A DNA stretch of 13,296 bases from Treponema sp. UBA3819 (GCA_002369025.1 DFDV01000186.1:16701-29996); one strand, 5' to 3'. Shown: positions 4,972 to 12,790, counted from the first letter of the stretch. Program-made: numbers and translations. Notes: generated by a model from the sequence alone, not told the origin.

Positions 4972-6429
4972 ATGTTTGCAAAGTTATATGATGGCAGTAC
5001 GCCTGCCGCTATTGCGATAATTTCAATTTCAATCATTCTTTTTGCAGGCTTTTTGATGACCCGCGTTACCAAGCGTCTGCGTCTGCCAAATGTTACGGCA
5101 TATATCACGGCAGGTATTCTCATAGGCCCCTTCTGTCTTAATCTTGTTCCCCGTGAAATTATTCAGGGTGCTTCCTTCCTGTCTGATATTGCTCTGGCTT
5201 TTATTGCCTTCAGCACAGGAGAATTTTTTCGCGTCAATACACTTAAGAAAAACGGGGCAAAAGTAGTTGTCATCACATTACTGGAAGCCCTGCTTGCCTC
5301 TGCACTGGTTTTTGTCGTCACCTATATCATACTCGGCCTTGAACTTGCATTTTCCATCGTTCTTGCCGCCCTCGCATCTGCTACGGCACCTGCTTCCACC
5401 ATGATGACAATCCGGCAGACGGGAGCCAAGGGCGATTTTGTAGAAACACTTCTGCAGGTTGTTGCCCTTGATAACATTGTGGCCCTGCTTTCATACGGCG
5501 TTGCAATTTCCGTTGCGGTACACTCCTATTCCGGGGCAGCATTTTCTGCCTGGGGCATTATTACACCCATGCTGACCAATGCCGGAGTTCTCCTGCTGGG
5601 AGGCGTATTCGGTGTGCTGATGACCCTGCTTCTTCGGCCAAAGACCCGCTCCACAGACAACCGCCTGATTATTTCCGTGGCCCTGCTTTTTGCCTTCTGC
5701 GGTGTGTGTACGGTTTTTGAAGTCTCTCCGCTTTTGGGATGTATGTCCATGGGTACGGTCTACATCAACATGACCGATGATGACAAACTCTTTAAACAGC
5801 TGGGATATTTCAGCCCGCCAATTCTTCTGATGTTCTTTGTGCGTTCCGGTATGTCTTTTGATTTGCATGCACTGGTCAATCCTTCCGGCTCTGTTGGTTC
5901 ATCTCCGCTTTTGCTGATTGGTGTTTTGTATTTTATTGCGAGAATCGTGGGAAAATTTTCCGGTGCCTTTGGCGGCTGTCTGATTACAAAAAAGCCCCGG
6001 AATACGCGCAATTATCTTGGACTTGCCCTGATTCCTCAGGCGGGCGTTGCCATTGGTCTTGCGGAACTGGGTGCCCGAACATTACAGGGTGAAGCGGGTG
6101 CCGCACTCCTTACGGTAATCCTTGCTTCCAGTGTTCTCTATGAACTGATTGGTCCCGGTTGTGCAAAACTTGCCCTCTATCTGAGTAAGTCTTATTCCAC
6201 AAAACTGGAAGATCTGGTCAATGTTGCAGAAACTGCGCCTGACGGCAAGGAAAAATCTCCGCTTGAGCTTTTGATAGAAAGAATACAAAAAATTCAAGAA
6301 GAACTGCCTGCCCATACGATAAATGAAGAAGAGGCTGCATTTAATGAAGCGGCGGAAAATCAGCGCTCCGCAATGTATGGCGGACAAAGAGAGAGCCTGG
6401 CGCAGTCGGTAAGAAGGAGGCTAAAATGA
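4972..6429 (+). CDS. CPA2-type cation:proton antiporter membrane protein
   Basis: The 485-residue protein has about 12 hydrophobic segments over residues 12-405 and a soluble, charged C-terminal tail of about 80 residues. Typical CPA2 features are the N-terminal RLRLPNVTAYITAGILIGP segment (36-53), the conserved ATAPAS stretch (137-142) and the unwound-helix region LQVVALDNIVALL (161-173). The protein probably exchanges Na+ or K+ for protons across the inner membrane. The site that is usually DD in this family reads D167-N168 here, so the ion-binding acid is changed or shifted. No TrkA-N or RCK domain follows, unlike KefB/C. The start at ATG 4972 has no evident ribosome site. The stop overlaps the MgtC-like start (ATGA, 6426-6429), so the two are coupled. 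Substrate cannot be assigned. Confidence 0.85.
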   Translation: MFAKLYDGSTPAAIAIISISIILFAGFLMTRVTKRLRLPNVTAYITAGILIGPFCLNLVPREIIQGASFLSDIALAFIAFSTGEFFRVNTLKKNGAKVVVITLLEALLASALVFVVTYIILGLELAFSIVLAALASATAPASTMMTIRQTGAKGDFVETLLQVVALDNIVALLSYGVAISVAVHSYSGAAFSAWGIITPMLTNAGVLLLGGVFGVLMTLLLRPKTRSTDNRLIISVALLFAFCGVCTVFEVSPLLGCMSMGTVYINMTDDDKLFKQLGYFSPPILLMFFVRSGMSFDLHALVNPSGSVGSSPLLLIGVLYFIARIVGKFSGAFGGCLITKKPRNTRNYLGLALIPQAGVAIGLAELGARTLQGEAGAALLTVILASSVLYELIGPGCAKLALYLSKSYSTKLEDLVNVAETAPDGKEKSPLELLIERIQKIQEELPAHTINEEEAAFNEAAENQRSAMYGGQRESLAQSVRRRLK

Positions 6430-7148
6430 GCACATTTACAGATCCTATAGCACTTCTACTTGGAGAATGGTCTGTTGGACTGAACATTGGTTCCATCATA
6501 GTCCGTCTGGCAGCCTCACTTTTGCTTTCTGCTATTTTGGGCTGGGAACGCTCCAGCAAGCGACATTCAGCCGGCTTCCGCACCTTTATTCTGGTAACTG
6601 TTTCCGGAACGCTTGTGATGATTCTGGACATCTATCTGGAAACAATGTATCACAGTCATCTCTTTTTGCTGTCAGCGGCAGCCATTGTTTCTACAGCCCG
6701 CATAGCCACCCGCACCCTCTTTTTCAGTTCGCGAAATCAAATTATGGGTCTTACCACTTCCGTTGCTCTCTGGGCAAGCTGTATCATCGGCATGACACTT
6801 GGTGCGGGACTTTATACAATCACACTGGGCGCATTCTTTATGCTGCTCTTCTGTCTGTCTCACCTGCCGATTCTGGAATTTTATCTGAAAAACCGTTCCA
6901 ATCATTTTGAAATTCATCTGGAACTGAAAAACAGCCTGAATCTGCAGAACTTTGTTACGACGCTCAGAAAACTGGGCCTCCGCATTGACGCCATCGAAAT
7001 GAATCCGGCCTATGCAAATTCAGGTTTGAGCGTCTATTCAATCGCCATTTCAATCAGCAGCAATGAGCTGAAGCAGTATAAAACCCATAAGGAAATAATT
7101 GAAGCATTGCGTACACTGGACTACGTGTACCATATAGAAGAAATATAA
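6426..7148 (+). CDS. MgtC/SapB-family inner-membrane protein
   Basis: The 240-residue protein has four or five hydrophobic segments (about residues 20-145) and a soluble C-terminal domain (about 158-240) that looks ACT-like. Family marks are GWERSSKRHSAGFRTFILV (39-57) and GLTTSVALWASCIIG (108-122). MgtC proteins act in envelope and ion homeostasis; in pathogens they modulate F1Fo-ATPase and growth at low Mg2+. The glycine-rich segment GIGFLGAG that normally precedes GLTT by 18 residues is replaced here by TARIATRT (about 90-97), so it belongs to a divergent subgroup. The ATG is preceded by AAGGAGG (6414-6420) and overlaps the antiporter stop codon by 4 bp. Co-transcription with an antiporter suggests a joint ion-balance role. 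Confidence 0.82.
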   Translation: MSTFTDPIALLLGEWSVGLNIGSIIVRLAASLLLSAILGWERSSKRHSAGFRTFILVTVSGTLVMILDIYLETMYHSHLFLLSAAAIVSTARIATRTLFFSSRNQIMGLTTSVALWASCIIGMTLGAGLYTITLGAFFMLLFCLSHLPILEFYLKNRSNHFEIHLELKNSLNLQNFVTTLRKLGLRIDAIEMNPAYANSGLSVYSIAISISSNELKQYKTHKEIIEALRTLDYVYHIEEI

Positions 7149-7162
7149 AAATCGGAGAAAAA

Positions 7163-8722
7163 ATGGTATCAATAAAGACAAAACTGATTACGCTGACAAG
7201 TGCGGGCATATTTTTTACAGCCATTCTGATAGGTGGTGTGACTATCTGGCGCCTTACAAATGTAACTGACCAGAACAGCAAAAACGCCCTGCAGCTCATG
7301 TGTGACAAAGAAAAAGACAAACTGGATTCTTCGCTGGGTTCAATCCGAAATTCCGTGGACAGCATGAAAGACGTTCTGCTCAGTTCCGTAGGAGATTTGC
7401 AAAAATTTTCAAAGGATAAGGCTTACCGGGAAAAACTGACAAAAGAATTCGAAGAATTGTTCTATACCATTGCCTACCGTACTTCAAGTGCCGTCTCTTA
7501 TTATGTGCGCTATAACTCTGAGCTGATAGATGATGGAGCAAAAGGATTTTTGTGGACAAAGCGCAGTCGTTTTGCATCTTTTTCAGAAATGGAACTTACG
7601 GATATCAATAAGTATGATTCCTCTGATCTGGAACATGTCGGCTGGTATTATGTTCCTGTAAAAAACAGGCGGGCAACCTGGATGAAGCCCTATGAAAACA
7701 AAAATCTGAACATTTACATGGTTTCCTATGTCGTGCCGCTGTATGTGCGGGGCAAGTTGCTGGGAATTGTGGGTATGGATGCGGATTTTACCATCATCAT
7801 TGACGAAATCAACAATATGAATGTCTTTAAGGATGGCTATGCCTATATCACTGATGACCAGGAAAAAATCATCTATCACAAGGACTATGTGCTTGGAACT
7901 GACGGCTATGAAACTGCAAAGGATATACAGGAAGTTTCTGCCACGATGAACAATGGCTGGCATGTGGTTGTAGCGGTTCCCAAAAAAGAATTGCATGCAG
8001 AGCGGGACAAAATGGTTTTGATTTCAATCGGCCTGGTTATCGTTATCGGAGCTCTCTTTATCATCATTACTTCGCAGCTGACCAATAAAATTGTTACCCC
8101 CCTCATAGAATTAAAAACAGCGACGGAGCGTGTTTCAGAGGGTGATTTTGAAGTAAAGCTTTCCAAGGTAAACAATGATGAAATCGGTATGCTTGCCGCT
8201 ACATTCAAACGCACCTTAAGCTCTCTACCTGAATATCTCTACACAGATTCACTGACCGGGCTGCGAAATTATTCTGCCTACCGAAGGTTAGTCACACAGG
8301 TTGAAGAGCGCATGAGGTCGGATTCAAACCTGAAATTCGCTGTTGTAGAATGTGACATCAGTCAGCTTGCACAAACTAACGATAGTTATGGAACTGAAGT
8401 CGGAGACCAGATGCTTATGGCTTCTTCCAAGAAAATATGTAATATCTTTGCACACAGTCCTGTTTTCCGTATCGGAGATGATGAATTTGTCATTCTTCTT
8501 GAAAATTCTGATTACGAGAACAGAAGTGCATTGTTACACCGTCTGAATTCGGAAGCAATCCGCGTAAGTGTCCAGGACAAAGAAATAGAAGTACCCCTTG
8601 CACAGGGCATGAGCGAATACGAAAGCGGAAAAGACACAAACTTTATGGATGTCTTCAAGCGTGCGGATAATGCGATGATTGAACACAAGCGTCAGCTGAA
8701 AAACCGCATTCGTATTATATAG
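7163..8722 (+). CDS. Membrane sensor with Cache, HAMP and degenerate GGDEF domains
   Basis: The 519-residue protein has a first membrane helix (about 8-30), an extracytoplasmic dCache-like sensor region (about 40-275), a second membrane helix (284-304), a HAMP linker (305-357) and a C-terminal GGDEF domain (about 360-515). GGDEF domains make c-di-GMP from two GTP. Here the signature is GDDEF (438-442), the substrate motif DxN-x-LK-x-x-ND is changed to DISQLAQTND (398-407), the usual GH before the second GD is GT, and no RxxD inhibitory site lies in the expected place upstream. Catalysis is therefore doubtful; it may bind GTP or act only as a signalling scaffold. The start at ATG 7163 has a CGGAG site (7153-7157), 14 bp after the MgtC-like gene, so it is the third gene of that operon. 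Its end overlaps the opposite-strand gene by 8 bp. Confidence 0.85.
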   Translation: MVSIKTKLITLTSAGIFFTAILIGGVTIWRLTNVTDQNSKNALQLMCDKEKDKLDSSLGSIRNSVDSMKDVLLSSVGDLQKFSKDKAYREKLTKEFEELFYTIAYRTSSAVSYYVRYNSELIDDGAKGFLWTKRSRFASFSEMELTDINKYDSSDLEHVGWYYVPVKNRRATWMKPYENKNLNIYMVSYVVPLYVRGKLLGIVGMDADFTIIIDEINNMNVFKDGYAYITDDQEKIIYHKDYVLGTDGYETAKDIQEVSATMNNGWHVVVAVPKKELHAERDKMVLISIGLVIVIGALFIIITSQLTNKIVTPLIELKTATERVSEGDFEVKLSKVNNDEIGMLAATFKRTLSSLPEYLYTDSLTGLRNYSAYRRLVTQVEERMRSDSNLKFAVVECDISQLAQTNDSYGTEVGDQMLMASSKKICNIFAHSPVFRIGDDEFVILLENSDYENRSALLHRLNSEAIRVSVQDKEIEVPLAQGMSEYESGKDTNFMDVFKRADNAMIEHKRQLKNRIRII

Positions 8723-10913
8723 CGGTCTTGTCTCTGAATATTCCGGGAATTGTTTCCGTAAAAAAGCCTCTTACGCTCTTCCATGCCTCAAATACATTCC
8801 AGCCGTTATTTGCCACAACTACTACGGCAATGGCGGCTAATGCAATAATCAGCACACAGAAAATGACGCGCTTAAGGGGAAAACCTTTTTCTGCATAGGG
8901 GTCAAAGGTGTTGAGCCTTGAGCCTCTGGGGCGAACGGCTTTTTGCGTAAGTACGGCACCCAACGGCAGATTGATTTTTACATTGCCGTTTACTGCCCAG
9001 CCGCTTGCATCCAGAACGGGAGCAATATTGCGCTGACGCAGTTTGAGCCAGGCAAGAACCATGGACGGCAGGGAAATAAGCAGTACAATACCGATGATAA
9101 ATACAGGTGGCATCCACCACTGGCGGGTAATGATACCCAGAATTGTTCCGATAACTGCAGCAAAACCAGAAAAGGCAACGCCCAGAGCCGCAATCGTTCC
9201 CACATCAAATTTCTTTGAGCTGGCGGCAGTAGTTGCGGCAAGGTCAGAAGGTTTGGCTACGCTGGCAGCCATTTTTGCATCCATTGCTTTTTCAGATTCA
9301 GCCGCTTTTTTTGCAATGCGTTCCTGAATCATGCGGGAAAGTTTTTTGTAGGGCTGCCAGAAGGCTTCTCGAATGCTGATGGGATTTTCCACGATTTTTG
9401 TGATTGTGGCATCCCAGTCTTTGCCCTCGCGGTCGTAGAAGAGACCATTGCGGCCGACAATCAGGTTGTCACGGTTGCCTGCGCTTACCAGGGCCGCAAT
9501 CTGCATGCTTTTATTTTCACTGGGGCGCTTGCAGTCACAGTAGAGCAGATAGCACTGTGAAAGGGGTGCCATTGTCGCATGTTTTGCACTATCCAGTACG
9601 CGGAAACAGAGATCGCAGGAGCGTCCGTCAATGTAGAGACGACCACACTGAAAGGTTGCCCATACATCATCGTTAAGGGAATAAAAATCTTCAAAGGAAA
9701 CATAATTGCGCAGCAAATCCACAAAATCCCTGCGGAGCAGCAGCATTTTGCGCAAATCAACGGTAGCAAGTGCAATGGGCGGATGCTTTTCTTCTTCATC
9801 CAGACGGGCGGCAATCAGCTGTTCAGCATCTGAAGAAAGAATTTCATCCACACGCTCAAAACTCAACGTTGCCACACCGTTTGCCGGACGGGCCGCATAC
9901 CAAGCCATGTATGCACCAAAATCGTTTTCTATCTTTTTCCATTCGCTTTCGGTCAGGCTGTCTTTTGTTTCATCAAAGAGGGGAACAAGGACATTTTTCC
10001 GGAATGCTTCAATATCTGCCGCCCAGGCAGGATTGATTGCGCTTCCAAGGGGCAGGGCTTTTCCAGGCTCAATCAGTGCAAGGGGCAGGGCTGCCAGCTC
10101 TTCCTGAGTCAGTTCCGCCGCCGTAAAGCTTTCTTCTTCTTTTTTGCGCAGGGCAAGGGAAAGGTCGCCATTGTATGAAGCGAGTGAAGAGCGCAGGAAG
10201 TATTCGTTGATTTTATCTTTTACCTTCATGTAGGCAGAGGCAGCCGCATCCGTTCCCAATTTGAGGAAGAAAATGTCAGGAGCGTCTTTTTGTGCGCTTT
10301 CCCGCCAGTCTCTGATTGCACGTAAATCTGCAAAGAAAGATGTGTATTGTTCACGGGTAATGCCTTTTACGCCGCTTATGTCGTCGGAACCGCCTGTACA
10401 GGCTATAATGTCTTTTACAACAGCCGCAGTGGCTTCATCTTTTACCGCTTCTGCTGGCAGAACACCGTCTCCGTTGATTACATTTGGTGCAAAGAGTTTG
10501 TCGTTTACGGAAACATCATCCAGACAGATTTCAGCGGCATCGTCTTTTCCCAGAATGTGAAGGACAGATTTTGCAGAATCCAGGGGAGAATGACCGCAGG
10601 CAAAGTTCTGGCTGCTCAGTGCATCCAGCGGAATAGAAGTGCCCTTTGTCATAATGACTTCTGGCTTTGTAAAGTATGTTCTGATGAATTCTACAGCGTC
10701 CAGAATCTCTGAAACGCGGACACGACCATTATGATCAGTATCCAGAAGTGAAAGGGTTTCTTCGCTGAATTCCAGTCCCTTTACCGGACAAGCCAGGGCA
10801 ACCCAAAGTTTCTGGTCAAGATTTTTCAGGTTAAGGATATCGTCAATAGATTCAATTTTAAGCTGAACCAGTCCTGCAGTTTTGATAAAATGCCAAGTGT
10901 GTTCTTTTGCCAT
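8715..10913 (-). CDS. Large EF-hand-containing membrane protein of unknown function
   Basis: The 732-residue protein is counted from ATG 10913, which follows GGAG (10922-10919); an upstream in-frame TTG is less likely. A canonical EF-hand loop, DTDHNGRVRVSE, lies at residues 58-69, and a weaker NGDGVLPAE segment near 147-155 may be a second, degenerate one, so Ca2+ binding is likely. A large mixed soluble region follows. Near 423-461 there is a cysteine cluster (QCGR, CDLC, CYLLYCDC) that could bind metal. After an Ala/Lys-rich helical linker, two hydrophobic segments (about 571-596 and 602-622) and a third near 682-702 anchor the C-terminus. No N-terminal signal is seen, so most of the chain is probably cytoplasmic. 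It is co-transcribed behind a formate/nitrite-type channel (15-bp gap), which suggests a link to that transporter. I recognise no named family. Confidence 0.8.
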   Translation of the reverse strand: MAKEHTWHFIKTAGLVQLKIESIDDILNLKNLDQKLWVALACPVKGLEFSEETLSLLDTDHNGRVRVSEILDAVEFIRTYFTKPEVIMTKGTSIPLDALSSQNFACGHSPLDSAKSVLHILGKDDAAEICLDDVSVNDKLFAPNVINGDGVLPAEAVKDEATAAVVKDIIACTGGSDDISGVKGITREQYTSFFADLRAIRDWRESAQKDAPDIFFLKLGTDAAASAYMKVKDKINEYFLRSSLASYNGDLSLALRKKEEESFTAAELTQEELAALPLALIEPGKALPLGSAINPAWAADIEAFRKNVLVPLFDETKDSLTESEWKKIENDFGAYMAWYAARPANGVATLSFERVDEILSSDAEQLIAARLDEEEKHPPIALATVDLRKMLLLRRDFVDLLRNYVSFEDFYSLNDDVWATFQCGRLYIDGRSCDLCFRVLDSAKHATMAPLSQCYLLYCDCKRPSENKSMQIAALVSAGNRDNLIVGRNGLFYDREGKDWDATITKIVENPISIREAFWQPYKKLSRMIQERIAKKAAESEKAMDAKMAASVAKPSDLAATTAASSKKFDVGTIAALGVAFSGFAAVIGTILGIITRQWWMPPVFIIGIVLLISLPSMVLAWLKLRQRNIAPVLDASGWAVNGNVKINLPLGAVLTQKAVRPRGSRLNTFDPYAEKGFPLKRVIFCVLIIALAAIAVVVVANNGWNVFEAWKSVRGFFTETIPGIFRDKTAI

Positions 10914-10928
10914 TGTTTTCTCCAAAAA

Positions 10929-11720
10929 CTAGTCGTCACGTTCTGTCAGGTAAATGAGCCAGTAGCCCATGCCGACCATGACTGAACCGCCAATAATATT
11001 TCCGATTGTAACGGGAAGCAGGTTTTTCAGCAGGAAAGAGCCCCAGTGCAATGCTTCGCTTGGAATATTGTAAACATGCTGGGCAAAAATGCCGGAGGGG
11101 ATAAAATACATGTTTGCTACGGAGTGTTCAAATCCGCATACAACAAAGAGCAGAATGGGCAGGTAAAGACCCAGGATTTTTCCCATAATGTCGTCAGATG
11201 CAAAGGAAATCCACACGGCGATACAAACCATGAAGTTACAGAGGACGCCTTTGATGAGGGCATCAGTAAAAGAAATGTGGACTTTTGAAACTGCGGAATC
11301 AACAACAGCCTGAGCCAGAGCCCCGTCAAACAAAGTCAGTACGTGACCAAAATTGACCATTGCAGAAATGAAAACTGCACCAAAGAAGTTACCCAGATAA
11401 ACTACCAGCCAGGTGCGGAGCATGGCGGACATATATGTGTTTTTGGAAAGAACAGAAATAAAAATCAGACAGTCGCCGGTAAACAATTCACCGCCGGCAA
11501 TGATAATCATAACCAGACCGATTGGAAAAACCAGTGCACTCAAAAGCCGTCCGATGGCAGGCGTTTCAATACCGCAGGCAACAATCTGACTTGCCAGAGC
11601 GCCCAAAGCAATGTAGGCTCCCGCAAGAAAAGCAAGCAAAAACATCTTCCATGTGCGCTGGGTTGTTTTGCCATCACCAACCATGATGTAGATGTCAGCA
11701 ATTTCCAAAGGTGTATTCAT
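10929..11720 (-). CDS. Formate/nitrite transporter (FNT) family channel
   Basis: The 263-residue protein is counted from ATG 11720, which has a strong GGGGGA site 7 nt upstream; the in-frame ATG at 11741 has none. The sequence shows six hydrophobic segments and both family signatures: IIAGGELFTG (73-82) and GVLCNFMVCIA (158-168). The central histidine that protonates the substrate is in CGFEHSVANMYFIPSG (H199). FNT proteins form homopentamers in the inner membrane and pass formate, nitrite, hydrosulfide or small monocarboxylates. Substrate cannot be told from sequence alone, and no formate lyase, nitrite reductase or sulfite reductase gene is adjacent. In a fermentative spirochaete, formate export is a reasonable guess. 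The EF-hand protein gene starts 15 bp downstream and is probably in the same operon. Confidence 0.9.
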   Translation of the reverse strand: MNTPLEIADIYIMVGDGKTTQRTWKMFLLAFLAGAYIALGALASQIVACGIETPAIGRLLSALVFPIGLVMIIIAGGELFTGDCLIFISVLSKNTYMSAMLRTWLVVYLGNFFGAVFISAMVNFGHVLTLFDGALAQAVVDSAVSKVHISFTDALIKGVLCNFMVCIAVWISFASDDIMGKILGLYLPILLFVVCGFEHSVANMYFIPSGIFAQHVYNIPSEALHWGSFLLKNLLPVTIGNIIGGSVMVGMGYWLIYLTERDD

Positions 11721-11772
11721 CAATAGTTCCCCCGCAGGCATACGAGTCTGCTTTTTATATATGATAGAAAAA

Positions 11773-11801
11773 AGTATAGCACAAAAGAGGTGAATTGACT
11801 A
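11773..11801 (-). promoter_or_regulatory. Predicted promoter of the FNT / EF-hand operon
   Basis: On the minus strand the extended -10 TGCTATACT (11781-11773) has a weak -35, TAGTCA (11801-11796), 17 bp upstream. The predicted start near 11766 leaves a leader of about 45 nt that includes the GGGGGA ribosome site. The -10 matches the extended -10 in front of the RelA/SpoT-domain gene (TGnTATACT). Confidence 0.5.
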
Positions 11802-11874
11802 GTTACCCATGGCAAACGCGGCGGAAGCCCTTTTTATCTTCCTTACCGCTGTATGGTAATGCCTTTGCCGAGGC

Positions 11875-12708
11875 CTAGTTATCGTCGTCTACGCCAGACT
11901 GATTCCGATTGTAGACGAACAGCGAAATTCCTTGACCGTTCATCTTTCGTATGAGGGGAATTTCTTTGCTCTGGGGAAATGTCTCTTCCGCAATGTTCAG
12001 ATAGTCGGCACATTTTTTTTCGTTGCCTTTTTCAAACCAATACTGGGAGATATAGATGCTGGAGATATATTTTTCTGAATTCGTTTTTGCACAGTCAAAG
12101 GCTTTGCTGTATTCTTCAAAGGCTCTTTCCTCACCGCCACCAAAAATCATGGGAGCGTACTGCCGCCACAGCCCCAGATTGATGTAGGCAAGGGCAAAAT
12201 CGGGGTCTTCTTCCAGGGCGCGCTCATACAGACGGCGTACATGCATACCGTAACTGATGGTTGCCGCTATGGAACGCACCATGTAGCAGGAAGTTAAATC
12301 TCCTGTAAAAAGAAGCAGCCATTTATTTACCGGCTGTTTATCATGGGCAGTAAGCCAGCGTTCATTTTTCCTAAACTGTTCCTTAAAGAGTTCATTCAGT
12401 TCCGGGGATTTCGTCTCAGGGTCAAATTGATAGTGGCGGCGTTCCATCAGGTACAGGCTTTCCAGTATCAGTATTTCCTGTTCGTAATCAACAGCGATTT
12501 TCTGCAGCGTAGGAATCATTTCCTTTTCCAGAGTGGAGATTTTCTGCAGGGGACCTTCTGTTTCTTCTTCCAGACCCATAATGACATAGGGCTTCAGAAT
12601 CATCGCAATTTTTTCTGCCGTATAGTCAGAGATTTTATCATAACAAAAAAGTGGTGCCGTCATAAAAGTCATCAGAATGAAAATGACAGGCAGACTGCGT
12701 GTTCTCAT
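11875..12708 (-). CDS. Exported TPR-containing protein, possibly TatT-like
   Basis: The 277-residue protein is counted from ATG 12708, preceded by GGAAAG (12718-12713). An N-terminal signal segment (MRTRSLPVIFILMTFMTAPLFC) directs export. Its Cys22 is preceded by Phe, so it is not a standard lipobox, though spirochaetal lipoboxes are relaxed. The middle is helical. A TPR-like unit falls at about 158-185 (LYERALEEDPDFALAYINLG), followed by YAPMIFGGGEERAFEEYSKAF (184-204) and another helical pair with ADYLNIAEETFPQS. The YAP-x-x-x-GG-x-x-x-A-x-x-x-Y arrangement recalls the TRAP-transporter-associated TatT proteins of Treponema, but no TRAP permease or binding protein lies beside it. A general TPR scaffold in the periplasm is the safer call. 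The gene is separated from the FNT gene by its own 150-bp gap. Confidence 0.7.
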   Translation of the reverse strand: MRTRSLPVIFILMTFMTAPLFCYDKISDYTAEKIAMILKPYVIMGLEEETEGPLQKISTLEKEMIPTLQKIAVDYEQEILILESLYLMERRHYQFDPETKSPELNELFKEQFRKNERWLTAHDKQPVNKWLLLFTGDLTSCYMVRSIAATISYGMHVRRLYERALEEDPDFALAYINLGLWRQYAPMIFGGGEERAFEEYSKAFDCAKTNSEKYISSIYISQYWFEKGNEKKCADYLNIAEETFPQSKEIPLIRKMNGQGISLFVYNRNQSGVDDDN

Positions 12709-12755
12709 ATATCTTTCCAAATATTCATTTTATCAAATAGTTACGTTTAAATCAC

Positions 12756-12784
12756 TTGCTTTCTCATATTTTTCCATATATAAT
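12756..12784 (+). promoter_or_regulatory. Predicted rsmI promoter giving a leaderless mRNA
   Basis: TTGCTT (12756-12761), a 17-bp spacer and a perfect TATAAT (12779-12784) lie just upstream of the rsmI GTG at 12791. The expected start point, 7 nt beyond the -10, is the G of the GTG itself. No ribosome site exists between them. Confidence 0.6.
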
Positions 12785-12790
12785 AAAATT

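Noticed and set aside
4901..4981. The longer form of the RelA/SpoT-domain gene starting at 4981.
   Set aside because: It would overlap the divergent antiporter start, run through both predicted promoters and add 27 residues unlike the family, with no ribosome site.
11721..11741. The longer FNT start at 11741.
   Set aside because: It has no ribosome site, while the ATG at 11720 has a strong one, and FNT proteins normally begin close to the motif that follows 11720.
11809..11856. A 15-codon frame beginning MANAAEALFIF in the gap between the TPR gene and the FNT gene.
   Set aside because: It is too short, its nearest purine-rich site is too far upstream, and there is no other support.
11803..11872. 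Several short inverted matches in the gap upstream of the FNT gene: TTACC/GGTAA, GGCAAA/TTTGCC and GGAAG/CTTCC.
   Set aside because: The arms are 5-6 bp, interleave rather than nest, and are not followed by a T run on either strand, so they support neither a terminator nor a stable RNA.
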